Of a stretch of 64,000 nucleotides of DNA, positions 52,258 through 60,784 are shown in pieces. Under the pieces are notes generated by a model. It saw only the letters and a list, made by a program, of their open reading frames with translations, was not told where the DNA came from and made no database searches. Numbering within the stretch: the first letter of the stretch is position 1; every line of letters begins with the position of its first letter. This DNA is from Actinospineispora spinosispora DSM 44797 (GTDB lineage Bacteria > Actinomycetota > Actinomycetes > Mycobacteriales > Pseudonocardiaceae). The position numbers and the translations under genes are program-made. Location of the stretch: contig NZ_AUBB01000020.1 of the NCBI RefSeq assembly GCF_000429025.1, positions 186,001-250,000 of the forward strand. The letters are read 5' to 3'.

Positions 52258-53040
52258 GTGACGTATCCCGTTGCCGCCGGAATCGGCGGGACGCGGCTCG
52301 GGCCGAACTGGCCGGTCGCGGCTCTGGCGACCACCGCTGTCGCGGCACTCGACACGCAACGCGACGGTCAGCTCAGAGCCGACAATTCGAGGCAGGTGAC
52401 CCGAGCGGCATTCGCGCTGGTGGCGCTCACCGCGGCTGCCGCCGCGAGTCAGCTGGCCGACCACGGGCCCTTGAACCTCCCCAGCCTGGCCTCGGTGCAG
52501 GCGGCTCTCACGGTCGAGACTCCCCCACTCGAGCTGACCAGCCACACCGCCGCGCTTCCGGCGCCGGCAGCGACGCCCACCTCCGCACCGAGCGCCGCTG
52601 TGGCGACCGTCCCGCGCCCCACCCCCGCGTCCACGCCGACCCCGGCCGCGCACCCGGTGGCTCCGGCTCCGGCTACCGGCATCCACCCGTCACCCACGGC
52701 CACGGTGGCGCTCACCTCGGCGCTGGCCGTGCGTGGAACCCCGTACGTGTGGGGCGGCGCAAGCACTCGAGGCTTCGACTGCTCCGGGCTGGTGCAATGG
52801 GCCTACCGCAAGGCCGGGGTCGCGCTGCCCCGGACCAGCCAACAGCAGAGCCGCGTCGGCGTGCCGGTGTCACGCGACCAACTTCGTCCCGGTGACCTGG
52901 TCTTCTTCTACACCCCTGTTCACCACGTCGGCATATACATGGGCAACGGCCAGGTACTCAACGCACCGCAGACCGGGGACGTAGTGCGGCTCACCCCGCT
53001 GAACCGCATGCCCTTCCACAACGCCCGTCGGGTCATCTGA
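52258..53040 (+). CDS. NlpC/P60 family peptidoglycan endopeptidase
   Basis: 260 residues. An N-terminal hydrophobic segment (~44-65, AAFALVALTAAAAASQL) anchors or exports the protein. An Ala/Pro/Thr-rich linker (~90-155) leads to the NlpC/P60 domain (~155-260). Catalytic Cys sits in FDCSGL, after YVWGG; the His is in HHVGIYMG; the third residue region is APQTGD. The domain cleaves cell-wall stem peptides. GTG start with GGGAGGGA upstream, 53 bases after the previous stop. It is in the same direction as the Rpf-like gene at 54695, and the two could cooperate in local wall opening. A hairpin overlaps the stop codon. Confidence 0.9.
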   Translation: MTYPVAAGIGGTRLGPNWPVAALATTAVAALDTQRDGQLRADNSRQVTRAAFALVALTAAAAASQLADHGPLNLPSLASVQAALTVETPPLELTSHTAALPAPAATPTSAPSAAVATVPRPTPASTPTPAAHPVAPAPATGIHPSPTATVALTSALAVRGTPYVWGGASTRGFDCSGLVQWAYRKAGVALPRTSQQQSRVGVPVSRDQLRPGDLVFFYTPVHHVGIYMGNGQVLNAPQTGDVVRLTPLNRMPFHNARRVI

Positions 53041-53051
53041 CCCGACGGGCG
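53022..53051 (+). terminator. 14-bp perfect hairpin over the NlpC/P60 stop codon
   Basis: The stem 53022-53035 pairs exactly with 53038-53051 across a 2-base loop, and the TGA stop is in the stem. No T-run follows, so it would be a U-less actinobacterial type terminator, attenuator or RNA-stability element. The next gene starts only 41 bases later. Confidence 0.5.
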
Positions 53052-53091
53052 ACTCCGGCCACCCCGCGCACGAGACAGAGAGCGATTCAGC

Positions 53092-54678
53092 GTGACAGCC
53101 ATGATGCGTACGTCACCCCACCAGGGGGTGTCCCACTGTGTGCGGCCCGGGTGTGGGGGCCCGCTCCCGGTCGGCTCGACCGCTCCGGCCGGAAACCAGC
53201 TCTGCGCAGAGCACCTCGACGAGGAACGCACCGAGATTCTGCTGACCGAGCTACGGGCGTTCGCCGACGACAGCACCCTGCAGTTCGCTCAGGGCACCCC
53301 CGGGCCGACCCTTCCGGCCGACGATCGACCGGGAACGCCTCCACAGGACGAGCGGACCCCGGAGCAGCGACGCGAGCAGCGCGAGACCGCCACAGCGGCC
53401 CGACGGCGCGCGGCGGCGGTACTAGGCGCGTTCGGCATCCTGGCCGGTGTGGGCGGCTGGGCCAGCACGACCGGCGTCGCACACCGGCTCGCCGACGGCC
53501 ACATCCTGGACGCCGACCGACCCGGCGACGCACCGGCGAGCTGGACCCGCCAGGCACGCGCCGTGCTCGACCTGACCGATCGCCAGCTCACCTTGGTCAC
53601 CCTGACCCAGGCCAGGTGGAACCGCGACCCCCGCGCAGCCACACTCGGCGACACCCCCGCTCCGATCAGCGCCCTGCTCGCACACAAAGCCGAGCTCGAG
53701 CAGCGACGAGCCCAGTTACAGTCCCAGCTCGGGCCCTACGACGACGCCGCCCGGCTGCAGGGCGAACTGACCCAGCTGGACCGACGCCTCACGGACCTCA
53801 CCCAGCAGCTCGCCGCCCTCCCTCCGAATGATCCCGACCCGGCCAGGCAGGCCACCCGGGCCGACCTCGACCACCAGCTGCACATCGCAACCACCCAGCG
53901 GCAGGCCACCAAGCAGGCTCTCGAACAGCTGACGCCAGCGGTGGACCGAAAGCCATCCACCCCGCTCCCGAGCACCGGGGTCGACCAGACGACCGCGCTG
54001 GTCAACAACGTCATGAACTTCACCCACTCACCGAACGCCACCCCGGCCTCAGGGCCCTCGGCGCCCGGGACAACAGGGACACCCGAGAAGTCGATCGACA
54101 AACCTGCGCAACCGGCAGCCACCGGCGGCGAAGGGCCGGCGTCCGCAGCATTACGCAGTGCCGTGGTCGGCAACGACGCGAGCAAGCCCGACAAGGGCAC
54201 GGGGACGCCCGACCTGAACCGGATTCCGCCGATCTCCGAGCTGACCGGTCCAGCTCCACACAGGTCCGGCTCCGGGCACAAGAGCGGCTCGTCCCACGGC
54301 GACAGCGGCACAAAGGACAGCCGGGACTCTCTCGCCACGGCATCGGACAAGCGCACAGCAGGGAACCACGAGACCGGGAGCAACGACAGCGTGAGCAAGG
54401 TCCTCACCCCAGACAAGGGCTCCCGCAAGACCAGATTGTCCCTGTCCAAGAGCAAGTACCGCGGCAGCGGCTCGAGCAAGAGCAGCTCCGACAGGAGTGG
54501 TTCGGGCAACGACAGCGGGAAGCACAGCGGCAAGAGCTACGGAAAATCACACACCAAGAGTCACAGCAAGCACACAAGTCAAAACAAGTACCGCAGCCAC
54601 AGCCACGACGGCGGGTCGAAGCACGGTCACAACCGGGGCCACAGCGACAGCGCGCACCACAGCGCGAAGCGGGACTAG
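53092..54678 (+). CDS. Membrane protein with Cys-rich N-terminus and Ser/Lys/His-rich tail
   Basis: 528 residues, no known family recognised. The N-terminus has CVRPGCGGPL and LCAEH, a possible zinc-ribbon-like knuckle. A membrane helix lies at ~105-125 (AAVLGAFGILAGVGGWAST). A coiled-coil segment follows (~190-285, with AELEQRRAQLQSQLG and ELTQLDRRLTDLTQQLAAL). The last ~140 residues are very rich in Ser, Lys, Gly and His (KSHTKSHSKHTS) and would be strongly positive, suited to binding wall polymers, DNA or metal. GTG start. It sits between two peptidoglycan hydrolase genes in one direction, so a role in the envelope is likely. Confidence 0.75.
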   Translation: MTAMMRTSPHQGVSHCVRPGCGGPLPVGSTAPAGNQLCAEHLDEERTEILLTELRAFADDSTLQFAQGTPGPTLPADDRPGTPPQDERTPEQRREQRETATAARRRAAAVLGAFGILAGVGGWASTTGVAHRLADGHILDADRPGDAPASWTRQARAVLDLTDRQLTLVTLTQARWNRDPRAATLGDTPAPISALLAHKAELEQRRAQLQSQLGPYDDAARLQGELTQLDRRLTDLTQQLAALPPNDPDPARQATRADLDHQLHIATTQRQATKQALEQLTPAVDRKPSTPLPSTGVDQTTALVNNVMNFTHSPNATPASGPSAPGTTGTPEKSIDKPAQPAATGGEGPASAALRSAVVGNDASKPDKGTGTPDLNRIPPISELTGPAPHRSGSGHKSGSSHGDSGTKDSRDSLATASDKRTAGNHETGSNDSVSKVLTPDKGSRKTRLSLSKSKYRGSGSSKSSSDRSGSGNDSGKHSGKSYGKSHTKSHSKHTSQNKYRSHSHDGGSKHGHNRGHSDSAHHSAKRD

Positions 54679-54694
54679 GCCACCAGGGGACGCG

Positions 54695-56146
54695 TTGAAC
54701 ACGACACAGGTCAAGAATGGCTTCCGCCCCCATGCGGGCGACGTCATACGTGGTTCGTTCTGGACCGCCGGCGTGCTGGCGGGCGCCGCAACGATGTACG
54801 TGGGGGGCGCGCTGCCCGGCAGCGCCGACTCCCCCCTCGGCGTTAGGCCGGACATCGTCGACGCGGCGACGCCACTCGGAGCTGGCACCACGACCCAGCC
54901 GAATAGCACCCGACCGGATCCGACGCTGGTGGCGAAGGTCCGGCTTGCGGCGCTTGCCAGCACCATTCCGACCAGCAGCCCCGCCAGTGGACCCAGAACG
55001 CCGGCTGTACCGACATCCGTCTGGGACGATCTCGCCCAATGTGAGAGCAGCGGGAACTGGTCGATCAACACCGGCAACGGCTTCAAAGGCGGCCTTCAGT
55101 TCACCGCATCGACCTGGCGGCAGTTCGGTGGCACCCAGTACGCGGATTCCGCGGAGCATGCGAGCCGCGTGGAACAGATCGCGGTCGCCCAGAAGGTGCA
55201 GGCCTCGCAGGGCTGGGGTGCCTGGCCGGTCTGCTCGAAGCGGGTGCACGCCGCCACCGCACGGGTGGAGCTGGCGGATACCGCGGTCCCGACGCATCCG
55301 CGACCGCCCTCGGTGTCCAAACGACCCGCCGCCGCGCCGACACTTCCGGCGAAGACGCAACAGGGCGGCGGACCCGGCTCGGTGACCGTACGGCCCGGCG
55401 AGAGCCTCGGCGCGATCGCTACGGAACATCACGTGGACGGCGGTTGGCAAGCGCTCTTCGAACTGAACAAGACCCGCCTGCGCAACCCGAACGTCATCCA
55501 CCCTGGCGACCGCCTGGACCTACCGGCACCGTCCGGACATCCAGAAGCCGCACGCCAGTCCGACGCACCAACGCACACACTCGACTCGGACCACCACCGC
55601 CAGGACTCCGAGCACAGGAAAGGTGATCGCACCGACGACGGCGCCTTCCGCTCGGATCGCGACGATGATGAGCACGCCAATCCCCTGATCCTCACCGGCC
55701 CTCCGCAACAGGAACGCGCCTGGATCACCGGCCACACCTGGACCCCGACCAAGAAGAACAAGAACGCGAACAAGCTCGGTGACCCGGTGATTCACGACAA
55801 GCCGGGCGGTATCGGCACCTTCGACGACCCGATCAGTGCCTCGGTCCCCGCCGGTGCGGATCGGGTGTGGAAGGTGGGCGCCCGTTTCTACCTACCCACA
55901 CTCAAGCGCTACGCCATCGTCGAGGACACCGGCGCAACCACGCCTCCCTCCGACCAGGAGGGGCACCTCGACCTGTGGCTCGGTGACCGGGGTGACGGGG
56001 GTAAGGGCAAAACGGCCGTCGACCAATGTCTTGACCGGATCACGCAGGACAACGCTCCCGTGGAGCTGAACCCACCGGCCGGCCGCCCAGTCACCCCCGG
56101 TCCCCTCCTGCAAGGTCAGGACTGTCAGGTCCCGACGCACCACTGA
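54695..56146 (+). CDS. Rpf-like transglycosylase with LysM and double-psi-barrel-like domains
   Basis: 483 residues. A hydrophobic segment (~22-42, SFWTAGVLAGAATMYVGGAL) precedes a resuscitation-promoting-factor domain (~105-180): VWDDLAQCESSGNWSINTG with the catalytic Glu, then GGLQFTASTW and GWGAWPVCS. A LysM domain (~225-275, RPGESLGAIA, IHPGDRLDLP) binds glycan. A polar linker leads to a C-terminal barrel-like domain (~345-483: FYLPTLKRYAIVEDTG, GHLDLWLGD) shared with the protein at 41833. It should cut the glycan backbone of peptidoglycan outside the membrane. The TTG start at 54695 was chosen because AGGGGA lies 8 bases upstream; the longer frame is a shadow of the previous gene. Confidence 0.85.
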   Translation: MNTTQVKNGFRPHAGDVIRGSFWTAGVLAGAATMYVGGALPGSADSPLGVRPDIVDAATPLGAGTTTQPNSTRPDPTLVAKVRLAALASTIPTSSPASGPRTPAVPTSVWDDLAQCESSGNWSINTGNGFKGGLQFTASTWRQFGGTQYADSAEHASRVEQIAVAQKVQASQGWGAWPVCSKRVHAATARVELADTAVPTHPRPPSVSKRPAAAPTLPAKTQQGGGPGSVTVRPGESLGAIATEHHVDGGWQALFELNKTRLRNPNVIHPGDRLDLPAPSGHPEAARQSDAPTHTLDSDHHRQDSEHRKGDRTDDGAFRSDRDDDEHANPLILTGPPQQERAWITGHTWTPTKKNKNANKLGDPVIHDKPGGIGTFDDPISASVPAGADRVWKVGARFYLPTLKRYAIVEDTGATTPPSDQEGHLDLWLGDRGDGGKGKTAVDQCLDRITQDNAPVELNPPAGRPVTPGPLLQGQDCQVPTHH

Positions 56147-56938
56147 CCACAGTGCCGCTTGCGCCGGCCGACGCGCCGAGGGATGTCGGGCATCATGCGC
56201 CGGTACGGGTTCGCCTATCTTGCGCCGGTGGGCCTTGACCTGCGCGTGCATGTCATCGCGGTGAGCGCATGTCGTCGAGCCGCGCTGTCCGTGCATCTCG
56301 CGGGCGAGGCGCCTTGGATGTGCTCGGTTTCGATACGTTCACGCAGATCGCGCACCCGCGCCGGCACCGTGGTCATCAACATCTCTTGACCAACCCCTCA
56401 GTGTGCTCGTCCCCCGTGTGGCGTCCTGAAGGGCCGCCTCGCGCTGAACGGTCCGGGTGCACGGCCGGGTCGACGCCCCGAGTGGAGCCAGGTGGGGCCG
56501 GATGCCGGTGGGCGTTGCGATGGTTCCGCTGATCGGTTCCTACCTTGCCTGGCGATGACGGACGTCGTCGCGGCCACTAAGAACAGAGATATCGTTCCCC
56601 AGCGCGATGCCGACGGGCGCGACCGATCAGGTCAGCGACCAGGCGCGTCACGAGAAGACAAGCCGGGCCCGGATCGTCCCCGAGACGACCGGGCCCGGCT
56701 TTCGCATCCGTGTGATCCGCTCCCCAGCGATCAACGGGAAGTCCCTTCACATGCGGGCATACCCCACACGCGCCAAACTACACGACAATCGTCACAGATC
56801 GCGCGGATAGCCGCCCGTTCGATACAGAAGATTGCGCCGCTCCTAGCCAGTTCAATGACTGTGTGTAGCGTTCCCTGTCGCGCGCCGAGCGCAACGACGT
56901 CGCACCTGGCCAGGCAGCTCGTCTCCTACACCAACCGG
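56147..56938. other. Intergenic region between convergent envelope and lipoprotein genes
   Basis: 792 bases without a convincing gene. Frames on both strands are interrupted or have poor composition. It lies between converging transcription units and contains one strong hairpin at 56661-56703. Confidence 0.5.
56661..56703 (+). terminator. Strong GC-rich hairpin, candidate terminator
   Basis: The arm AGCCGGGCCCGG-A-TCGTC at 56661-56678 pairs with GACGACCGGGCCCGGCT at 56684-56700, with a single bulged base and a short loop, followed by TTT. It is well placed to stop transcription coming from the envelope operon, and perhaps from the opposite side too. Confidence 0.65.
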
Positions 56939-57457
56939 TCACGTGTCGCAGATGTTCTGCACATTGGCCGGGTCGAGGTGCTGCCCGTGCTGGGGGAAGT
57001 ACCAGGTGAGCTTGCGGTAGGCCGGCTTACCACCGCACGTCCCCAGGTCGAGCGCGACCACGGTCGCCTTCTCCGGCTTCCCGTCCGCGAGCGCCTGGCC
57101 CGGCCCCACGTAGGACGCGGTACCTGTTCCGGACGCCTGGGCCGCGCCCCAGCTCGACCACCGCACTCCCGAGACGATCCCCGAAGAGTCCCCACCGCCG
57201 TTGATCTCCGAGGGCCGGGCGGTCCCGTAGCCCTTCGGCCCCGACGTCGACGAACCGAGCACCGGAGCCGAGGCGGCGGCCGAATGCGACGAGGCGTGCA
57301 CGCCTGTCGACGCGGTCGCTCCGGCCGCGTTCGCGCGGGTGGTGGTCGACGACGGGGATTGCTTCGTCGCGGTGTAACTCCAGAGCGAACACCCCGCCGG
57401 CACTCCGACAAGGAGCACCGCTACCGCGAGTATCTTCGGCACCACACCAACGCTCAT
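56939..57457 (-). CDS. Lipoprotein, paralogue of the one at 59043
   Basis: 172 residues. The signal sequence (MSVGVVPKILAVAVLLVGVP) ends at AGCSLW, a lipobox-like site. A Ser/Thr/Ala linker leads to a ~105-residue C-terminal domain from APVLGSS to the end, with KGYGTARP, DSSGIVSGVRWSSWG and CGGKPAYRKLTWYFPQHGQ, and a Cys near the end. This domain is shared with the lipoprotein at 59043. Family not recognised; the two remaining Cys may form a disulphide. ATG at 57457 with AAAGGAAAG upstream; the longer reading to 57655 overlaps the monooxygenase gene and is rejected. Confidence 0.8.
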   Translation of the reverse strand: MSVGVVPKILAVAVLLVGVPAGCSLWSYTATKQSPSSTTTRANAAGATASTGVHASSHSAAASAPVLGSSTSGPKGYGTARPSEINGGGDSSGIVSGVRWSSWGAAQASGTGTASYVGPGQALADGKPEKATVVALDLGTCGGKPAYRKLTWYFPQHGQHLDPANVQNICDT

Positions 57458-57602
57458 CGCTTTCCTTTCTCTCGTGTTCCGGCCCGCACCATCACGTCGG
57501 ACGCCGGTTTCAGGCCGGTCTGGCCATCGGCCACCCACAGGCCGCCAACGCCGCGGCGGCTTGGGCACCCGCGCTGCGTCGTTGCCTGGTCCGGCCACCG
57601 CA

Positions 57603-58790
57603 CTACGATCCAATTGCGGTGCGGAAATGCTCCTCGATCGCCTTCGAAGCGGCACCTAGAGCACGTGCGGACAGGTCGCCACGACGGTTCCGCGTCCAAT
57701 CATGGGACTGCTCCCTCGCGCCGGCGGAACCGGTGAACGCGGGCATGACCTCGTCGACGAACGTCCGGTAGGACCGCCGCGTCGCTTCCTCATCGGCCCA
57801 GTGAGTGTGCTGGTTGAGAATGCACCCGAAGCCACCGGCCTTGTCCCAGTACCGGCTCAGGGCGTTCACCGCGTCCTCGACAGTCCCGATCGCACCGTGT
57901 CCCTCTTCGTTGATCCTCTCGAGGCTGTCCATGCCGAGAAGCTCCGGCCCACCGTCCAGCGTGTCGCGCACATAGCTTGACCACCGCTCATGCCCGTGCT
58001 TCACCTCGGCCAGCGCCTGATCCCTCGACTCGGCGATGTGGAACGGCGCGACCACCCGCAACCCGGAGCGGTCCATGACTTGGCCGTACTCGGCGGCCAC
58101 CTCCTGCGCGATCCGCCAGTTCAGGTCGAGCACGTCGTAACCGGGGCCGCTGCCGGCGGCTACACACAGCAAACCCATTCCGTGACGACCCGCGACGCGG
58201 CCCGCCGACGGGGTGATCGCGCTGGCGACCGCGAGATGGGGGCGCGGCCTGGTGAAGGGCCCGAGGTGCAAGGTGGCTTCCTCCAGGGTGTACCAATCGG
58301 TACTCCTGGTGACGGTCTCTCCGGCCAACAACCGCACGATCACCTCGACCGCGTCGGCCATCCGGGCCCGCTGTGAATCAGCCGGGATGCCAAGCATCGC
58401 AGCATCAGCGGGCAGTAGGCCGGGGCCGAACCCGAACATGGCCCGACCGCGTGCCTGGTGATCGAGCTGAACGATCCGGTCGGCCGTCATCAACGGATTG
58501 TGGTAGGGCAACGAGATAACACCGGTGCCCAGTCGAATTCGTTCGGTGCGCTCGATCGCCGCCGCAATGAACAACTCCGGAGAGGCGATGATCTCCATAC
58601 CGCCCGAATGATGCTCACCGATCCACGCCTCGTCGTAGCCGACCCGATCCAGAAAATCGACGAAGTCGAGCTCCCGGTGGATGGCTGTGGTCGGAGACAG
58701 CCCGAGCGGAAGTGACCACGGCGGCATGAATACCCCCGCACGCAGGTTCTCCCTGGCCACCGGCAGGTTCACCGACGTTCTCGATTCCAT
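57603..58790 (-). CDS. Luciferase-like (LLM class) flavin-dependent monooxygenase
   Basis: 395 residues of the bacterial luciferase-like TIM-barrel family, using FMNH2 and oxygen. Visible hallmarks are DEAWIGEHHSGG (~52-63), RLGTGVISLPYHNP (~85-98), DHQARGRAMFGFGPG and SAITPSAGRVAGRHGMGLL. It resembles the limonene-monooxygenase-like subgroup by length and the EHH motif, but its substrate cannot be read from sequence. ATG start with GAGGGA upstream. It sits between two paralogous lipoprotein genes in the same direction, and a long hairpin lies upstream, so it may have its own promoter. Confidence 0.9.
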   Translation of the reverse strand: MESRTSVNLPVARENLRAGVFMPPWSLPLGLSPTTAIHRELDFVDFLDRVGYDEAWIGEHHSGGMEIIASPELFIAAAIERTERIRLGTGVISLPYHNPLMTADRIVQLDHQARGRAMFGFGPGLLPADAAMLGIPADSQRARMADAVEVIVRLLAGETVTRSTDWYTLEEATLHLGPFTRPRPHLAVASAITPSAGRVAGRHGMGLLCVAAGSGPGYDVLDLNWRIAQEVAAEYGQVMDRSGLRVVAPFHIAESRDQALAEVKHGHERWSSYVRDTLDGGPELLGMDSLERINEEGHGAIGTVEDAVNALSRYWDKAGGFGCILNQHTHWADEEATRRSYRTFVDEVMPAFTGSAGAREQSHDWTRNRRGDLSARALGAASKAIEEHFRTAIGS

Positions 58791-58930
58791 AGTCCCTCAC
58801 TGAGCAGGCTCGTGTGTACAGGCTCGGGCCGCATTCCAGGCACGGTCGCACGCCCTCGTTCGAACCCGACCATCTCTCGACCGACAGCCAGCCCGCATCG
58901 GTGACAATCACCTAGATCGTCGCGCCGATT

Positions 58931-58996
58931 CATGATCATCACCGCCTCAGGGCTGATTTTCGGCCGGAAAACAGCCCTGAGGCGGTGATGATCATG
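58931..58996. repeat. Perfect 25-bp inverted repeat, 16-base loop
   Basis: The arm 58931-58955 is the exact reverse complement of 58972-58996. The loop TTTTCGGCCGGAAAA is itself largely self-complementary, so the whole 66 bases fold into one long hairpin. It lies between the lipoprotein stop (59043) and the monooxygenase start (58790). It could be a terminator, a processed RNA hairpin, or a small palindromic repeat element. Confidence 0.85.
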
Positions 58997-59042
58997 GTTC
59001 GGAGTTGTCGAGCCCGCTGTGTGGGGAGCCGGCCACACGCGT

Positions 59043-59639
59043 TCACCCGCCGCAGATGTCCAGCGCTGCCGCCTCGTTCGGCTTCTCCCCATGCTGCGGG
59101 AAGTACCAGGTGAGTTTGCGATAGGCGGGCTTGCCACCGCACTGGCCAAGATCGAACGCGAGCACGGTCGCCTTCTCCGACTTTCCCTCCGCCGCCGGCT
59201 GGTCCGGAGCTGCGTAGGTCGCCATGCCCGTCCCGCTCGCCCTGGCCGCGCCCCAGTTCGACCACTGCACATCGGAGACGATCCCCGACGAGTCCCGGCC
59301 GCCGTCGATCTGCCCCGGCCGGGCCGTCCCATACCCCTTGGTCCCCGTCGAAGCCGAGCCGAGTACCGGCGCCGCCGTCGTCGCGCGGCGGGACGATCCC
59401 GTCGGCGCGGCCGCCTTGTGCGACGGGGTGTGCTCGCTCGTCACGGGCGCCGGGGTGGCGGACGCCGGTACGGACACATCCGACGATGCGGACGTCACCC
59501 CAGCACCGGAGCATCCGGCGACAGCCCCGATGAGACACACGACCACGGCGCCCCGCGTGACAGCGGTCCCGATCGGTCTCCGGTTCGAGGTCGCTGTGCC
59601 AGCCGCGGCGTTCACTGGGGCGCTGTTGCTTCGTTGCAT
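59043..59639 (-). CDS. Lipoprotein, paralogue of the one at 56939
   Basis: 198 residues. The hydrophobic stretch GAVVVCLIGAVAGCSG ends in a good lipobox (VAGC). A Ser/Thr/Pro linker follows, then a C-terminal domain with KGYGTARPGQIDGG, DSSGIVSDVQWSNWG and CGGKPAYRKLTWYFPQHGE, closely matching the protein at 56939. It starts 26 bases after the histidine kinase stop in the same direction, so it is probably the third gene of the two-component operon and may sense or respond to envelope conditions. ATG at 59639 chosen (GAGAGG upstream); upstream starts overlap the kinase. Confidence 0.8.
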   Translation of the reverse strand: MQRSNSAPVNAAAGTATSNRRPIGTAVTRGAVVVCLIGAVAGCSGAGVTSASSDVSVPASATPAPVTSEHTPSHKAAAPTGSSRRATTAAPVLGSASTGTKGYGTARPGQIDGGRDSSGIVSDVQWSNWGAARASGTGMATYAAPDQPAAEGKSEKATVLAFDLGQCGGKPAYRKLTWYFPQHGEKPNEAAALDICGG

Positions 59640-59665
59640 CCTCACTACCTCTCGGTGTGCTTGCC

Positions 59666-60784
59666 TCATGCTGCCGGTATCCGTAGCGCGACGGTGAACC
59701 CGCCCGTGACGGTGGCGCCGCTGTCCAGGACGCCGTTCAGAGCGGTGGCCCGCTCCCGTAGGCCGATCAAGCCATGCCCTGACTGCGGCAGCGCCAGAGG
59801 AGGCTGTGACGAAGGCCCGTTGGTGATCGTTACTCCTAGTTCCGGACCCTGGTGCCACAGCGTCACCTCGGCCGCCGCTCCCGGAGCGTGTTTGCGGATG
59901 TTGGTGATGGCTTCCTGGACGGTTCGGTAGACGGTTCGTTGGACCGGTGAGGCGAGTTCCCGAGGAAGCTGACCGCTCAGGCTGACCTCGATCCCCGCGG
60001 AGGCGATGAGGCCCCGCAGGTCGTCGATCGTCGGTTGGGGCGCGATCGAGTCACCGAAACCGTCGGAGGCGCGCAGCAACCCGACCATGCCGCGCAGCTC
60101 GTCGAGAGTCGCGGTAGCCAGCTGGCGGACCGTCGCGGCGGCGGCACGGGTATCAGGATCGGTGGTCGACACCTGCAACGCGCCGGCGTGGACGGCGATC
60201 AAGCTCACCTGGTGGGACACCACATCGTGCATCTCGCGGGCGATCTGTGCGCGTTCCTGGCTGAGCACGGTCTGGGCATACACCTCACGTTGGTGCGCCT
60301 CGAACTTGCGAATCCGTCGTGACCGCTCGTTCAGATCGCGGTAGGCCAGCGTGAGCTGCCCGAGCAGAACCGGGGTGAGCGCCCAGGCGAACCCATAGAC
60401 CACATTGGCCATCGTGTCGGCGCGGTCACCGCCGGGCTGCAACGGCAGCGGCCACGGATCGGCATCGGCCACTCCGGTACAGAGCGCCATCAGCACCAAC
60501 AGCAGGATCGCTCTGTTGCGACTGGCGAGTGTGTAGAGCGCGGCGAAGGGAGCGACCCACAGATCAAGCACGGCGGTGGCCGGCAGGGTCAGCAGAACGA
60601 CTACGAGCGGTGCCCGCCGTCGGACGGGCAGCACGAGCAAGGCCAGTGCGGCGCACCCGATCCGCCAGGGCTCCCAGGCTGTCCCGGACAGGTTGAACCA
60701 GGTGTCGAGCCCGGCCAGCAAGAACAGCACCGAGTCTCGTACCCAGACCGGTAGGTGGGCCAGCCACGCTCCGAGGCGATTCAC
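59666..60784 (-). CDS. Two-component sensor histidine kinase (NarL/DesK-like group)
   Basis: 372 residues. About five N-terminal membrane helices (~10-145) are followed by a coiled segment and a HisKA_3 dimerisation domain with the phospho-accepting His in REMHDVVSHQVSL (~183). The HATPase domain shows VQEAITNIRKHAPG (N box) and GHGLIGLRERATAL (G box). It phosphorylates the response regulator encoded directly upstream. The GTG start overlaps the regulator stop (GTGA), showing translational coupling. The signal is unknown; the absence of a large extracellular loop suggests sensing within the membrane. Confidence 0.93.
   Translation of the reverse strand: MNRLGAWLAHLPVWVRDSVLFLLAGLDTWFNLSGTAWEPWRIGCAALALLVLPVRRRAPLVVVLLTLPATAVLDLWVAPFAALYTLASRNRAILLLVLMALCTGVADADPWPLPLQPGGDRADTMANVVYGFAWALTPVLLGQLTLAYRDLNERSRRIRKFEAHQREVYAQTVLSQERAQIAREMHDVVSHQVSLIAVHAGALQVSTTDPDTRAAAATVRQLATATLDELRGMVGLLRASDGFGDSIAPQPTIDDLRGLIASAGIEVSLSGQLPRELASPVQRTVYRTVQEAITNIRKHAPGAAAEVTLWHQGPELGVTITNGPSSQPPLALPQSGHGLIGLRERATALNGVLDSGATVTGGFTVALRIPAA

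Noticed and set aside
56147..56660. tRNA gene upstream of the strong terminator
   Set aside because: I looked for a cloverleaf and the conserved T-loop sequence and saw none.
56492..57736. Plus-strand 414-codon frame
   Set aside because: It runs antisense through the lipoprotein gene and into the monooxygenase, and is Arg-rich without motifs; a GC shadow.
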